A DNA stretch of 40,386 nucleotides from Cyanobacteria bacterium REEB67 (GTDB lineage: Bacteria > Cyanobacteriota > Vampirovibrionia > Obscuribacterales > Obscuribacteraceae). Every line of letters starts with the position of its first letter. The first letter of the stretch is position 1. The notes under the pieces are model-generated. The model searched no databases. It was not told where the DNA came from and worked only from the letters and a program-made list of their open reading frames with translations. Positions 25,365 to 34,436 of the stretch are shown one piece after another. The stretch covers positions 1 to 40,386 of the forward strand of contig JAGXAB010000060.1 of the NCBI GenBank assembly GCA_018971775.1, in the 5' to 3' direction. A program made the position numbers and the translations under genes.

Positions 25365-25389
25365 AAGAGGCCGCCACAGGTGGCCTCTT
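25365..25389. terminator. bidirectional intrinsic terminator
   Basis: AAGAGGCCGCC pairs with GGTGGCCTCTT around an ACA loop (11 pairs, one G-U). Read leftward it is followed by TCTTGTTTTATT, a good U tract for the minus-strand gene; read rightward by CCTTT. It lies between two convergent genes and probably serves both. Confidence 0.88.
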
Positions 25390-25417
25390 CCTTTCGGGCG
25401 CCAACTTTTGATCCGCT

Positions 25418-26398
25418 CTAAAGATTTTGCACGTTGAGCAATAACTCGAGCAGATCTCGGTCCAGCTGAAAAACTTCCGCTTTCACATCGGCAAGCATGT
25501 CCATACGATCACCGAGCAGATCGAGGGTCAGACGGCCGGATTGCATCGTATTGCTCAGAGCGCCGAAGCGTTTGCGATTTTTAGCATTTTTGAGCGGGCC
25601 GATCGTGCCGTACTTTTGCCACTGCTCGACGAGCAGCTCCAGACGCGTTTTGATGCTACCAGCACCGGCCGGAGCGCGATTCAAGTAATTCCAAACAATT
25701 GCCGGGTAGAGCGTTTCCCGGTCGGTCGGGCAGTTGAGGACCTCGGCCAGCATGTTCGGCCGCGCATGCATCGGCTGCTTCGATCCTGATTGTTGATAAA
25801 GAGAAAGCCCGCCCAGAGCCATTATCATACCGCCACCAACGAGCTCGACGATTTCACCGGGGATTTCATTACTTTTCATTTCACCGGCTTGACCGATCTC
25901 GTTTATGGCACCGGCACCAAAAATATTAGCCACCGAGTTAGTCTTGATCGCCCTGTCACGCTTGTCCTGCAAAACCCCGGACTGTCTATTCATGTCGGCG
26001 ATTTCGCGATCGATGCGAGCGGTGGTGTCGCGCACCATAAGACTGGCAATCAATATCTGCTGCAACAATTTTTGCTTGAGCTCCAGATGCTTCAAAGCAA
26101 GTGAGGGATTTTCACGCAGCTGAGCTTTGGTGTCGATAATTTCGTTGATCAGACTGACTACACCGATTTGCTCGGCGATATCGCGACCGGTAAGGGAAAG
26201 AGTGCCCTTGTTTTTTGCGGCCAGATCGAGCGCGCCCTGTTCAACCGGGCTGCGCGTTGGCAGAGACAAAGTCGATGGACTATCAACGGCAAGCACTGGC
26301 GCTGCGGAGGCAAAGAGGGTAAGCACAGCCAGCGGCAGGGCAAGAGCTTTATTATGGCTGGATCTTGTCAGATGCGTATTTTCAGGCTGACAAAACAT
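25418..26398 (-). CDS. exported protein with long helical region
   Basis: 326 residues with the start at 26398, overlapping the end of the MFS gene by 17 bases; a longer frame to 26434 is less likely. Signal peptide at 1-37 (core LALPLAVLTLFASAAPVLA). Helical, coiled-coil-like residues about 80-150, then a Gly-rich hydrophobic segment (about 185-205, VELVGGGMIMALGGLSLY) that may be a membrane helix. I do not recognise a family. Translation coupling to the transporter suggests they function together, but how is unknown. Confidence 0.75.
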   Translation of the reverse strand: MFCQPENTHLTRSSHNKALALPLAVLTLFASAAPVLAVDSPSTLSLPTRSPVEQGALDLAAKNKGTLSLTGRDIAEQIGVVSLINEIIDTKAQLRENPSLALKHLELKQKLLQQILIASLMVRDTTARIDREIADMNRQSGVLQDKRDRAIKTNSVANIFGAGAINEIGQAGEMKSNEIPGEIVELVGGGMIMALGGLSLYQQSGSKQPMHARPNMLAEVLNCPTDRETLYPAIVWNYLNRAPAGAGSIKTRLELLVEQWQKYGTIGPLKNAKNRKRFGALSNTMQSGRLTLDLLGDRMDMLADVKAEVFQLDRDLLELLLNVQNL

Positions 26399-27701
26399 CG
26401 TTCTTGCTGGCCTCCCTATTTGCGGCCTCGGCATTTTTGCGACCGCGACCTTCCCGAACGAAACACAAAATAATCAGGCCAAGTATAAAGAATAAGAGCG
26501 TGGAGAGTAAAGCGGTGCGATAGTTGCCGCCGGATAGGTAGGTGACGGCACTGTAGGTGAGCGGCCCCAAAATGGCCGCCAGTTTGGCCGTCTGCCCCCA
26601 CAAGCCAAAAAATTCGGCCGAGCGCTTTGTCGGGGATAGCTGTCCGACCAGGGCCCGCGCCGCCGACGCACTTGCGCCCATGGAAATCCCCATAGTGGTA
26701 GCAGCCAACCAGAATTCTGCTTTACTGTGAGCCAGATAAGCCAAAATTATAGCCACCACCCACAGTATCAGACTCAGACCCAGGCCTTTCACCGAGCCGA
26801 TTTTGTCTTGAATGAAACCAAAGCTGAAAGCCCCAATTGCTGCCGTTATATTGACCACCATAATCAAAACGATCGAGTCGTTTGTCTTGAAACCCATAAC
26901 CTGCTCGGCATAAACAGCGGCCAGGACTACTACGGTCGTGGTGCCACAGGTGTATGCAAACAGTGAGCCGAGGAAGATAAAGAGGTCGCGATATTGGCTG
27001 GCGGCTTTGATTGTTTCCCAGACGTGATGAAAGGCGCGGGCGGCCACCTTGAGAGGACCGACTTCGGTTTGGGCAGCAGAGCGGACCGCTCTTTCTTTTA
27101 ACCAGAAAAAGGATGGCAGGCTGGCCAGAGCAAAGACGGCCGCCACAAAAAGCATGGTCACAGGCACAAATTGTTGCGCTGACTGACCCAACTTCTGGGC
27201 GTAGGATACGTAAGCGAGACAACAGGCCAGACAGGATAGACCACCGAGATAACCGACCGTCCAACCAAGGGCCGAGATTCGCCCCATTTTTTCGGCGGGG
27301 GCGATTTCGGGCAAAAAGGCGGCGATGATATTTTCAGAGGTGCCGAAGGCAAAAGTGGAAAGCGTCAGCAAGATCATGCCCAGGGCGACATCGCCTTCGT
27401 GAACGGTGGAGAGGAGTGCTGTGCAAAGCACACAAACGACAGTAGCGGCCAGCAGGAATCGTTTCTTGGCCACGTAAGCGTCAGCGATGGCGCCAAAGAC
27501 GGGAGCAGTCGCCACCACGAGGAAGTTGGCAGCAGCGACGGCGGCGGTGAGGGCAAAAGTAGCATCTTGCAGACTGAGATTGTGGCCGACCGTTTTGACG
27601 AAGTAAGCGTTGAAAATCGCCGTCGTCACGACTGTCGTGTAGCAGGAATTGGCAAAGTCGAACATCGCCCAGGCGGCGATTTCCTTGCGCTGTAGAACCA
27701 T
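26382..27701 (-). CDS. MFS transporter, UMF1/Atg22-like
   Basis: Twelve-helix permease of 439 residues. The N-terminus AAWAMFDFANSCYTTVV is the UMF1/Atg22 family signature, and the first loop shows GAIADAYVAKKR (the MFS motif A equivalent). A long central loop (about 200-225, WLKERAVRSAAQTEVG) separates the two six-helix halves. Atg22 exports amino acids from the yeast vacuole; the substrate of bacterial members is mostly unknown. The C-terminus is Lys/Asn-rich and cytoplasmic. Confidence 0.9.
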   Translation of the reverse strand: MVLQRKEIAAWAMFDFANSCYTTVVTTAIFNAYFVKTVGHNLSLQDATFALTAAVAAANFLVVATAPVFGAIADAYVAKKRFLLAATVVCVLCTALLSTVHEGDVALGMILLTLSTFAFGTSENIIAAFLPEIAPAEKMGRISALGWTVGYLGGLSCLACCLAYVSYAQKLGQSAQQFVPVTMLFVAAVFALASLPSFFWLKERAVRSAAQTEVGPLKVAARAFHHVWETIKAASQYRDLFIFLGSLFAYTCGTTTVVVLAAVYAEQVMGFKTNDSIVLIMVVNITAAIGAFSFGFIQDKIGSVKGLGLSLILWVVAIILAYLAHSKAEFWLAATTMGISMGASASAARALVGQLSPTKRSAEFFGLWGQTAKLAAILGPLTYSAVTYLSGGNYRTALLSTLLFFILGLIILCFVREGRGRKNAEAANREASKNDVLSA

Positions 27702-27839
27702 GCCGGAGGCAGCAGGGGCGGGTTCGGCTAGTGGCTCTTGAGAAGTCAGAAAACACCAGGGCTGGGGGTGATGCCAGTCATTCTCGCATGAGGTAAGCTA
27801 ACGATAGTTACTTAGATGGGTCGCAGAGAAGCCAAGCGA

Positions 27840-28901
27840 ATGCACATAATGGCCGGCAGGCGAACAGGGCGAATCAAACAGGCGAGGTTCAGTCTGGCCG
27901 TGGCGCTCACGCTCGCCATCGGTGGCAATATCGGTGCGGCCCAGGCCGCGGACGGTCAAGCCGCCAAATTGGACAAGGTTGCTCAGACAGCCTTTGATCA
28001 AGGCGATTATAAAAAGGCCGATATGTTCTGGAGTCGAGTGCTCACTCGCCTCGATCAAATCGGCGAGAAAAATCGTCGAGATAACGACAATAACAACAAT
28101 GGCAACGCCGTTGATATGCAGACCGAGTCTGCCTTCCGCCACCTGGGTGAATCGGCTCTCAAGCAAAAGAATTATGAAAGCGCCAGCGATTTTTTTCAAA
28201 AAGCAAAAGCGCTAAGCGCTTGCGCAGCTCAAGATAGCGAGCTCGACCGCGACTGCAAAGAGTTGAGCGCAAACTATCGCCGCGTCGACTTGAATGATCT
28301 CGGGCCCATAGCAAAGGCCGCTTGCGACAAGTTTCATCCGGACAAGGTAAGCGTCGCCAAAACTGACAAGGGTCATCATATCGCCTTCACTTTTCCCGAC
28401 GATATCATCAAAGACGTAGGTTCCAAGGGAGTCAATCAGATCGGTCTGGAAAAAAACCTGGCTTTTGATTTGCTGCAAGGCGATGGCGGCGAGATCATCC
28501 TGGCCAACATCACCGGCCTGAAAGTGCACGCCACAGTCTGGATCAACATCGTCAACTCCTCGCTTAAACTGGACGAAGCTCAGCGCCCTGTCGCTTTAGT
28601 CACCGGTCGCAAATTTGGCTTTACCCAGTCGGTGTCTGCACCCGTGCCTGATCTCATCTACCTGCCTGTGCTCGGAATAGTTTCGCAAGTAAAAAGTCTT
28701 TTCGAACAGGATCAAAACATGGCCGGCAATGGCCTTGTGCCTGTAACACGTACAATCGAAGCAGCACCGACGGCAGCAGCATCAATCGATGCCATGCTAA
28801 AAGAGACGGCGCAAAGCGCGAGCGCTATGGATAAAATCACCGATGCCGCCGACCATGTCAGTGACGTGAAACAAACAGCCCCGACCGAGCCTGCCAATTA
28901 A
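27840..28901 (+). CDS. exported TPR-like protein
   Basis: Start taken as the ATG at 27840; ATGs at 27816 and 27849 are alternatives. Signal peptide through about residue 37 (GGNIGAAQAADG). Residues 40-130 hold two TPR-like pairs (FDQGDYKKADMFWSRVLTRL and LKQKNYESASDFFQKA) separated by an Asn/Asp-rich spacer. The 150-260 region is beta-rich and unrecognised. The end is Ala/Thr-rich. It is followed after one base by the Gly/Tyr-rich protein gene, so the two are an operon. Function unknown; an envelope assembly role is a guess from architecture. Confidence 0.78.
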   Translation: MHIMAGRRTGRIKQARFSLAVALTLAIGGNIGAAQAADGQAAKLDKVAQTAFDQGDYKKADMFWSRVLTRLDQIGEKNRRDNDNNNNGNAVDMQTESAFRHLGESALKQKNYESASDFFQKAKALSACAAQDSELDRDCKELSANYRRVDLNDLGPIAKAACDKFHPDKVSVAKTDKGHHIAFTFPDDIIKDVGSKGVNQIGLEKNLAFDLLQGDGGEIILANITGLKVHATVWINIVNSSLKLDEAQRPVALVTGRKFGFTQSVSAPVPDLIYLPVLGIVSQVKSLFEQDQNMAGNGLVPVTRTIEAAPTAAASIDAMLKETAQSASAMDKITDAADHVSDVKQTAPTEPAN

Positions 28902-28902
28902 T

Positions 28903-29835
28903 ATGCAAAAAACCTTTCTCAGCGCCGCAGTCCTTGCCATTTTTGCCCTCACTCTCACCCCAGCGAAAGCACAGGAAGACGGAGGCGGCATCGCCCTCGA
29001 CGACATGAACGGCAACCCATTTATGGAAGAGGTGGTCACCGGCAAACCAAAGCCCAAACCAAAGCCGGTGCCTATCGATCTCAGCCGCGTCGGCGTCTCG
29101 GTGGACCCACACGGCAATATCGTCCCCCTCAAAGACAGCGTCAATGATCCCTGGGCGGCTAGTGGCGTCAAGCCTTTTTATAATCACATCGAGACATCGA
29201 CAACGATGCCATATGTATATGGAATGCCCGGTTATGGATTGCCGGGCTATGGATTACCGGGGTATGGAATGCCGGGCTATGGAATGCCGGGCTATGGTTA
29301 CGGCGTGCCCGGTTATGGTTACGGCGTGCCCGGTTATGGGCGACCTTTCGGTTATCCGGGTTTCGGCAGCCCCTCCGGCTACTCGCCTTTCGGATATGCC
29401 CCGGGCAACCGCTTGCAAGGCTTGCTGGGAGCGGCTCTGGCCGGTGCCGGAGCTGGACTTTACGGCGCCTCGACCGGCTACAGCCCGTATGGAGGAGCTG
29501 GGTTTGGCGGCTACGGCTCGCCTTTCAACAATCCTTTCAATGGCTACGGAGCACCCTATGCGCCTTATGGCGGCAATCCCTATGGCGGCTACCCATATGG
29601 CGGCTGGCCTTACGGCGGCATGCCACTGGGCGTGGGCTATACTACCGCCGGCAATTCAGCCACTTTCATCAGCAACGATCCGGCCACAGGTGCGCCGATA
29701 GAGCCTGGCCCGGGCGGCAACACACAAACAAATTTCGGCTCTGCTTCCGGCACTTTCGCCACCGGACCCTGGCTCTCTCCGACGACGAGTTTCCAGCAAA
29801 ACAGTATGTGGAAAGCCTTCAACCTGGCTTTTTAG
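28903..29835 (+). CDS. exported Gly/Tyr/Pro-rich repeat protein
   Basis: 310 residues. Signal peptide at 1-23 (LTLTPAKAQ). A Lys-Pro segment (48-55) is followed by repeated PGYG units at about 105-145, then Gly/Tyr/Phe-rich sequence to about 250 and a Thr/Gly-rich end. The composition resembles structural or surface-adhesive proteins (silk-like or Gly-rich wall proteins). No enzyme domain is present. The ATG lies one base after the stop of the preceding exported protein, with which it is surely co-translated. Confidence 0.8.
   Translation: MQKTFLSAAVLAIFALTLTPAKAQEDGGGIALDDMNGNPFMEEVVTGKPKPKPKPVPIDLSRVGVSVDPHGNIVPLKDSVNDPWAASGVKPFYNHIETSTTMPYVYGMPGYGLPGYGLPGYGMPGYGMPGYGYGVPGYGYGVPGYGRPFGYPGFGSPSGYSPFGYAPGNRLQGLLGAALAGAGAGLYGASTGYSPYGGAGFGGYGSPFNNPFNGYGAPYAPYGGNPYGGYPYGGWPYGGMPLGVGYTTAGNSATFISNDPATGAPIEPGPGGNTQTNFGSASGTFATGPWLSPTTSFQQNSMWKAFNLAF
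29221..29337. repeat. coding tandem repeats for the PGYG array
   Basis: Five 15-base units (GGAATGCCGGGCTAT and variants) at 29221-29295 are followed by two identical 21-base units at 29296-29337 that begin GGTTACGGCGTGCC. This near-identity at DNA level suggests recent slippage or duplication. Confidence 0.9.
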
Positions 29836-29844
29836 GCGGCTGAA

Positions 29845-29886
29845 GCTGAATTAGATACGCTGAATTAGATACGCTCAATTAGACGC
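29845..29886. repeat. 14-bp tandem repeat, three units
   Basis: GCTGAATTAGATAC twice, then GCTCAATTAGACGC. It spans the junction of two convergent genes and covers the last codons of the minus-strand gene, so copy change could alter its stop. Confidence 0.85.
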
Positions 29887-30322
29887 GCTGGACTTCGCGC
29901 GTTTGACCAGAACCCTGCTGAACTCGATTGTCGACTTTACGCAGGCGGCAATTACCTTTCAATCCGAATAAATGCAAAACAAAAGCGGAAATATTTTCAC
30001 GCAAACTCAAAGCCCAGTTGAAGCGACCTTCGAGTCGGCGCAGGCGGGTGACGCCATGACCGTTTTTGTACTGAGCAAATTCTCCTTCGAGGGATTGCCC
30101 GCGTTTTTCCTTTGTGCGCTCCATAAATTGAGCGAAGCGGCGGCTGTCGACATAATCTCCGCGAAGATAGGCGCGATAGCCTTTGATCAAAACGCCGGCC
30201 GAATATTCCTTGAGCATATCAGCAGTGTTGCGCTTAGAGGCCGGAACTGGCTCCCAGGGCTGTTCGCGCATCGGGTCGCGTGCAGTAATCCCGATTTCAA
30301 CTGATAATCTCTTGCTTTTCAT
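29879..30322 (-). CDS. small basic hypothetical protein
   Basis: 147 residues, highly Arg/Lys-rich, with no signal peptide or membrane segment. A GAGGAA ribosome site seven bases before the ATG supports it as a real gene. Repeated Arg and Gly residues in the second half (GVTRLRRLEGRF, GNCRLRKVD) could bind nucleic acid, but I do not recognise a family. It converges with the Gly/Tyr-rich gene, and the 14-bp repeats sit at its 3' end. Confidence 0.62.
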   Translation of the reverse strand: MKSKRLSVEIGITARDPMREQPWEPVPASKRNTADMLKEYSAGVLIKGYRAYLRGDYVDSRRFAQFMERTKEKRGQSLEGEFAQYKNGHGVTRLRRLEGRFNWALSLRENISAFVLHLFGLKGNCRLRKVDNRVQQGSGQTREVQRV

Positions 30323-30554
30323 GGCCAGATTCCTCGTAAACCAAGCGCCGACTTAATCAGAGTAGATCTCAATTGTGATCAAATCCGATCCCTTTACAAG
30401 GTTGATGGTGGGGTTCATCCCACTACAGGCACTGATTAAAAAAGCGCCATGCCATGGGGATTGGTGGCCACGAATCGCTACTTGGCAACTTCGCCCATTT
30501 AGCGAAATAATGTGAGACCGCGTTAAGCTTTCTTCTTTTCTACTAAAACAACCG

Positions 30555-32258
30555 ATGCCATTTGAAACCCCTTTAGCGGCAGAAGGAAACCCAGAGTCTC
30601 TACGTCATGTAGAGTCCTTCCATGCGATCGGGGATAGAGTCGGACCGGACCTTCAAGCACAGCTCAGTCAACCGCACGACATAGCAAGCGCCAATCAGTT
30701 TTTCAAGCCGACCGGCGGCGAGCATTTTTTATTATTGGGCAATGTCGGCCCCAATCACATCGAGATCGGGACGATGAACCCGAGCGGTCATTTTGCCGCA
30801 CCGCCCATGACCGGCCTCGAGACGCACGGCCTGGCAGCGCCCGCGCCTGGCGGTGATATTGCTGGTCTGGCAGGACCTGGAGCCATGCCCGGAGCGGAAC
30901 CGATCTCGCCCTTGATCAATATGATCATGAAAATGCCCGGTCATATAGGTCTGGCCAGCTCCTTTTTCGAGGCTCTCGGCGCCTTTTTTGCCCCGGCCAT
31001 GGAAGCGATCGGTCATGTCGCCGGCGGTCTGGATATCGCCGGGCTCTTCGAACACGCTGGTGCCGCTGCCGACGCCGTCGCGCACGGGCTCGAACATGGC
31101 ATGGACGCCGCCGGCGACCATCTCGCTGTCGAGCTCAACTTGCTGCCCACCGATGCTCCTATCTTTGACCAGCTCAGCAGCACGTCCGCCGAAGGCCTAG
31201 CAAGCGGCGCAACCGACGCCGGTCAGAGCCTGCATGTCCATGGCCACGAATTGAATTTCAACTCAGATCATCATCTGCGAGATTCCTTCGCCCAGTCACC
31301 TAAGCTCGAAGTCGGCGGCGGACCTGCCAGCCCAATCTTCGAGATGAGCGACAACGGCAATGGCCTCGGCTTCGAGGGCGCAAACAATAACTACCTGGCG
31401 ATGGAGCCAAATAACGGACTGGGAGGGACAGTCGGCAATTTCACCTCGCCGACACCACCACCAATACCACCGCCAATACCGCCACCAACGGTGGTGCACC
31501 CACAGTTAACACCCTCGATGCCGCACAATTCACTTAGTAGTCACAATCCTTTTAGTAGTTTCGACAAAAGCGCTCTCAATCACAGCCGGGGCGACTTTGG
31601 CCGTGATGTGACCGACCACGGCAGTAGCCATTCCCCTACGGCCGAGCATCAGCCAGATGATCATAGTGCTCTCGGACAACACCAGTCAGGACAACACCAG
31701 TTAGGACAACACCAGTTAGGACAACACCAGTTAGGACAGGACCACGGCACCACTGGCGGTGACGCTAGTATCGACAAAGTGCAAGAAGTCAATCAAACGG
31801 GCGAAGCGCCGCCGACAAATTACACGGTCCACTCCGGCGATAATCTCTGGGATATTTCCAAAGACAACCTTGGCGGCGGTGAGCACTGGCATCAGCTCTA
31901 CCAGGGCAATGAAACTGTGATCGGCGCCAATCCGGACATCATTCATCCGGGCCAACATCTGCACGTGGACGGAGCCCACAACTTTACAACGCCAGCTGCA
32001 GGCCCCGCACACTCCCTGGCTCATTCACCGACGCATGCCCCAGTTCATTTGACCGGGCACGCACCGACGCATACTCCGACTCACCCAGTCGCACACGGGC
32101 AAGCACAAGCCTCAGGGCACCCGACGGCACACAGGGCAACAACGGTCGGCACTGGCGAGCTCAAAGCCCAGGCCCAGAAACTTTCCAATATCCAGTCAGA
32201 CACGGACATCACAAGCCAGGCTGTAGATAGCAGCACGACGGTAGCGAATACTCGCTGA
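30555..32258 (+). CDS. His-rich LysM-domain protein
   Basis: 567 residues. A LysM domain at about 423-471 (YTVHSGDNLWDISKD to HPGQHLHV) should bind peptidoglycan or chitin-like glycans. The N-terminal part is Gly/Ala/Pro-rich with many His residues. Pro repeats (PPPIPPPIPPP) and four GQHQL-type repeats precede the LysM, and a His/Thr/Pro-rich tail (HAPTHTPTHP) follows. No signal peptide is seen at the N-terminus, which is unusual for a LysM protein; the start may be wrong or export may use another route. There is no clear ribosome site. The many His residues could bind metal. Confidence 0.8.
   Translation: MPFETPLAAEGNPESLRHVESFHAIGDRVGPDLQAQLSQPHDIASANQFFKPTGGEHFLLLGNVGPNHIEIGTMNPSGHFAAPPMTGLETHGLAAPAPGGDIAGLAGPGAMPGAEPISPLINMIMKMPGHIGLASSFFEALGAFFAPAMEAIGHVAGGLDIAGLFEHAGAAADAVAHGLEHGMDAAGDHLAVELNLLPTDAPIFDQLSSTSAEGLASGATDAGQSLHVHGHELNFNSDHHLRDSFAQSPKLEVGGGPASPIFEMSDNGNGLGFEGANNNYLAMEPNNGLGGTVGNFTSPTPPPIPPPIPPPTVVHPQLTPSMPHNSLSSHNPFSSFDKSALNHSRGDFGRDVTDHGSSHSPTAEHQPDDHSALGQHQSGQHQLGQHQLGQHQLGQDHGTTGGDASIDKVQEVNQTGEAPPTNYTVHSGDNLWDISKDNLGGGEHWHQLYQGNETVIGANPDIIHPGQHLHVDGAHNFTTPAAGPAHSLAHSPTHAPVHLTGHAPTHTPTHPVAHGQAQASGHPTAHRATTVGTGELKAQAQKLSNIQSDTDITSQAVDSSTTVANTR
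31674..31733. repeat. 15-bp coding tandem repeat, four units
   Basis: GGACAACACCAGTTA four times (first copy with one change). It encodes repeated GQHQL in the LysM protein. Confidence 0.92.
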
Positions 32259-32264
32259 AGGCTA

Positions 32265-32957
32265 TTACGCGAAGTAAGGTTGAAGCTGTGCCACAGAAGA
32301 TGGTTTTTCGGCGAGGACCGATTCCATAACACGCTTGATATTATTGAAATCTTCGTAAGGCACACAGTTGATTTTGCTTTCGCGACAGTGCTTCAAGAGT
32401 TTGTTCTTGGCGAAGAGCATATCGGCTTCCTGAGCCCAGCAAAAATCACTGCGACCATCGCCGATCACGGCTTTGATCGGTCTTTCCGGTCCGCGCTCGA
32501 GGACCAGACATTTGCAGACGCCTGAGCCGCAAGCTAATTTTTGTGGAGCATAAGGGAAGGAGAGACGCAAGGTGCCGTCTTCATCTTCATAAAGGTGATT
32601 GGCGATAACGTTGTCGACGTGGATGCCTTCACGCTTGAGCACGGTATGAATGACTCTATCCATGCCGTCGCTGACGATACGCAGGGGGACGCCATTGGCT
32701 CGGCAAAATTTAGCGAAATTGACGAAGGTGCGGTCGATTTTTACGTCCTGCAATACTTCCGCCACCGCCGGCCAACCGCCGCGAATCAAAGGCACTTGCA
32801 GAGCCATACATTCTCTCGAACCGATCTCGCCGTTTACCCAGCGCTCTTCGATATCCTGCCAGCTAGGATCGGCCAGCTTTTCAAGCAAAACGTCAATGGT
32901 GTCATAGACGGTGATCGTTCCGTCAAAATCGCAGTAGACGTCAATTAGTGAGCTCAT
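32265..32957 (-). CDS. HAD-IB phosphatase, MtnX-like
   Basis: Phosphoserine-phosphatase-like HAD hydrolase of 230 residues. Motif I is DFDGTIT (10-16), with nucleophile Asp10 and acid Asp12. Motif II is the Ser in IVSDG (about 94-98). Motif III/IV is VIGDGRSDFCWA near 165. The length and motif spacing fit MtnX, the methionine-salvage 2-hydroxy-3-keto-5-methylthiopentenyl phosphatase, but other HAD-IB phosphatases look similar. It ends six bases from the convergent LysM gene. It is 42 bases after the aminotransferase and is probably co-transcribed, suggesting a phosphorylated amino or keto intermediate, which is an inference only. Confidence 0.78.
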   Translation of the reverse strand: MSSLIDVYCDFDGTITVYDTIDVLLEKLADPSWQDIEERWVNGEIGSRECMALQVPLIRGGWPAVAEVLQDVKIDRTFVNFAKFCRANGVPLRIVSDGMDRVIHTVLKREGIHVDNVIANHLYEDEDGTLRLSFPYAPQKLACGSGVCKCLVLERGPERPIKAVIGDGRSDFCWAQEADMLFAKNKLLKHCRESKINCVPYEDFNNIKRVMESVLAEKPSSVAQLQPYFA

Positions 32958-32999
32958 GGTGTTTCCTTCTCGGGTCGGTCCTAAGAAAAATAGCGATAT

Positions 33000-34436
33000 T
33001 TAGAGGGTTTTCTTGCACTCAGTGATGACCTGGTCCAAAAGCTCATGGGCCTGGTCCATTTCTTCGAAACTAATTTCCAGCGAGGGCGCCAGTGTGACTA
33101 CGTTTTTCCAGTAGCCGCCAATATCGAGGATCAAGCCGACCTTCTTGCCTTTGGAAACAAGGTCGCCTTCCAGACCGCGCTGGAACATGGCATCAGCCAG
33201 ACGGCGACTGGGCGTATAGCTGTCGGCCTCGCACATTTCCATGCGCAGAGCCATTCCCATCGCGCCGACATCGCCAATTTCTTTGTGCTTTTTCTTCAAA
33301 TCTTCGAGAAGATTGAGAAAATATTTGCTCTTCTCAGCAAGTTTGGCTTCGTAGTTGCCTTCTTCGAAAATACGCATGACTTCGAGGCCTACAGCCGTGC
33401 CCAGAGTATTGGACGAGAATGTCGAGTGAGTAGATCCGGGACCGAATTTATCGGGTGAAATATATTCTTCCTTGGCCCAGATGCCGGAGAGAGGATTCAT
33501 GCCATTGGTGAGCGCTTTACCGAAGACGATGATGTCGGGAGTGAAGTCGAAGTTTTCGATCGCCCAGAGCTTGCCGGTGCGGAAGAAGCCCATCTGAATC
33601 TCATCATCGACCAGCATGATGCCGTGATCTTTGCAGATTTTAGCCAGATATTCGAAATAACCGGGCGGAGGGGCAATGTAGCCGCCTGTTCCTTGAACTA
33701 CTTCAAAGAAAAAGGCGCCGAACTCTGCCTTTTTAGTTTTGGGATTCCAGGTGCCGGTGTACTCGTGGTCGAATTTCTTCTCGATCTGCTTGACGCAATA
33801 AAGCTCGCAGGTTTCTACTTTTTTGTCGTAAGGGCAGCGGAAGCAATAGGGGAAAGGCACAAACTCGGCGCGATCGCCAAACTCGCCATAAGCTTCGCGA
33901 TAACGATAAGAAGAAGTGATCGCTGATGCACCGAGTGTGCGGCCATGGTAACCACCTTCGAATGCGAGCATCTTGCTCTTGCCGGTTGTCTTACGCACCA
34001 GTTTAAGAGCATCTTCGACAGCCTGGGCGCCGCCGACGTTGAAATGGACGCGACCGGTTTCGCCGAGATTGCGCTTGATGCCTTTGACCAGAATGTCGGC
34101 CAGCAAGACTTTTTCTTTATGCAAATACTGGCAGGCCAGCTGCGGAAGTTTATCGATCTGATTTTTCAGGGCGTCATTGACACGCTTATTGTTGTAGCCA
34201 AGATTTACCGCCGAGTACCACATCTGCAGGTCGAGGTAAGGCGTCTTGTCGCCATCGTATAGATAGCTACCGTTGCAGGTGTCGAAAAATTTTGGTTTCT
34301 CGGCATAGTGAACAGTGTCTCCATGCGAGCAGACTACCGTCTCAAGTGCGAGCAGTTCTTCTTCTGAAAGAAGAGCGGCTCCGGTTACTGACTCATCGTC
34401 AGGCTTGGCTTGAGTGGCGGCGGGAGAAAAATCCAC
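33000..34436 (-). CDS. class III aminotransferase
   Basis: PLP-dependent omega/acetylornithine-type aminotransferase of 478 residues. The catalytic Lys is Lys307 in IIVFGKALTNG, and LVDDEIQMGFFRTGKLWA (275-292) holds the PLP-binding Asp278. FEGGYHGRTLGA (159-170) is the family Tyr-His block. A Cys-rich insert (Cys198, Cys201, Cys210, Cys214) resembles one seen in some class III enzymes and may bind a metal. The substrate cannot be determined; GABA, lysine or a keto acid of methionine salvage are all possible. The phosphatase downstream is likely its partner. Confidence 0.9.
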   Translation of the reverse strand: MDFSPAATQAKPDDESVTGAALLSEEELLALETVVCSHGDTVHYAEKPKFFDTCNGSYLYDGDKTPYLDLQMWYSAVNLGYNNKRVNDALKNQIDKLPQLACQYLHKEKVLLADILVKGIKRNLGETGRVHFNVGGAQAVEDALKLVRKTTGKSKMLAFEGGYHGRTLGASAITSSYRYREAYGEFGDRAEFVPFPYCFRCPYDKKVETCELYCVKQIEKKFDHEYTGTWNPKTKKAEFGAFFFEVVQGTGGYIAPPPGYFEYLAKICKDHGIMLVDDEIQMGFFRTGKLWAIENFDFTPDIIVFGKALTNGMNPLSGIWAKEEYISPDKFGPGSTHSTFSSNTLGTAVGLEVMRIFEEGNYEAKLAEKSKYFLNLLEDLKKKHKEIGDVGAMGMALRMEMCEADSYTPSRRLADAMFQRGLEGDLVSKGKKVGLILDIGGYWKNVVTLAPSLEISFEEMDQAHELLDQVITECKKTL

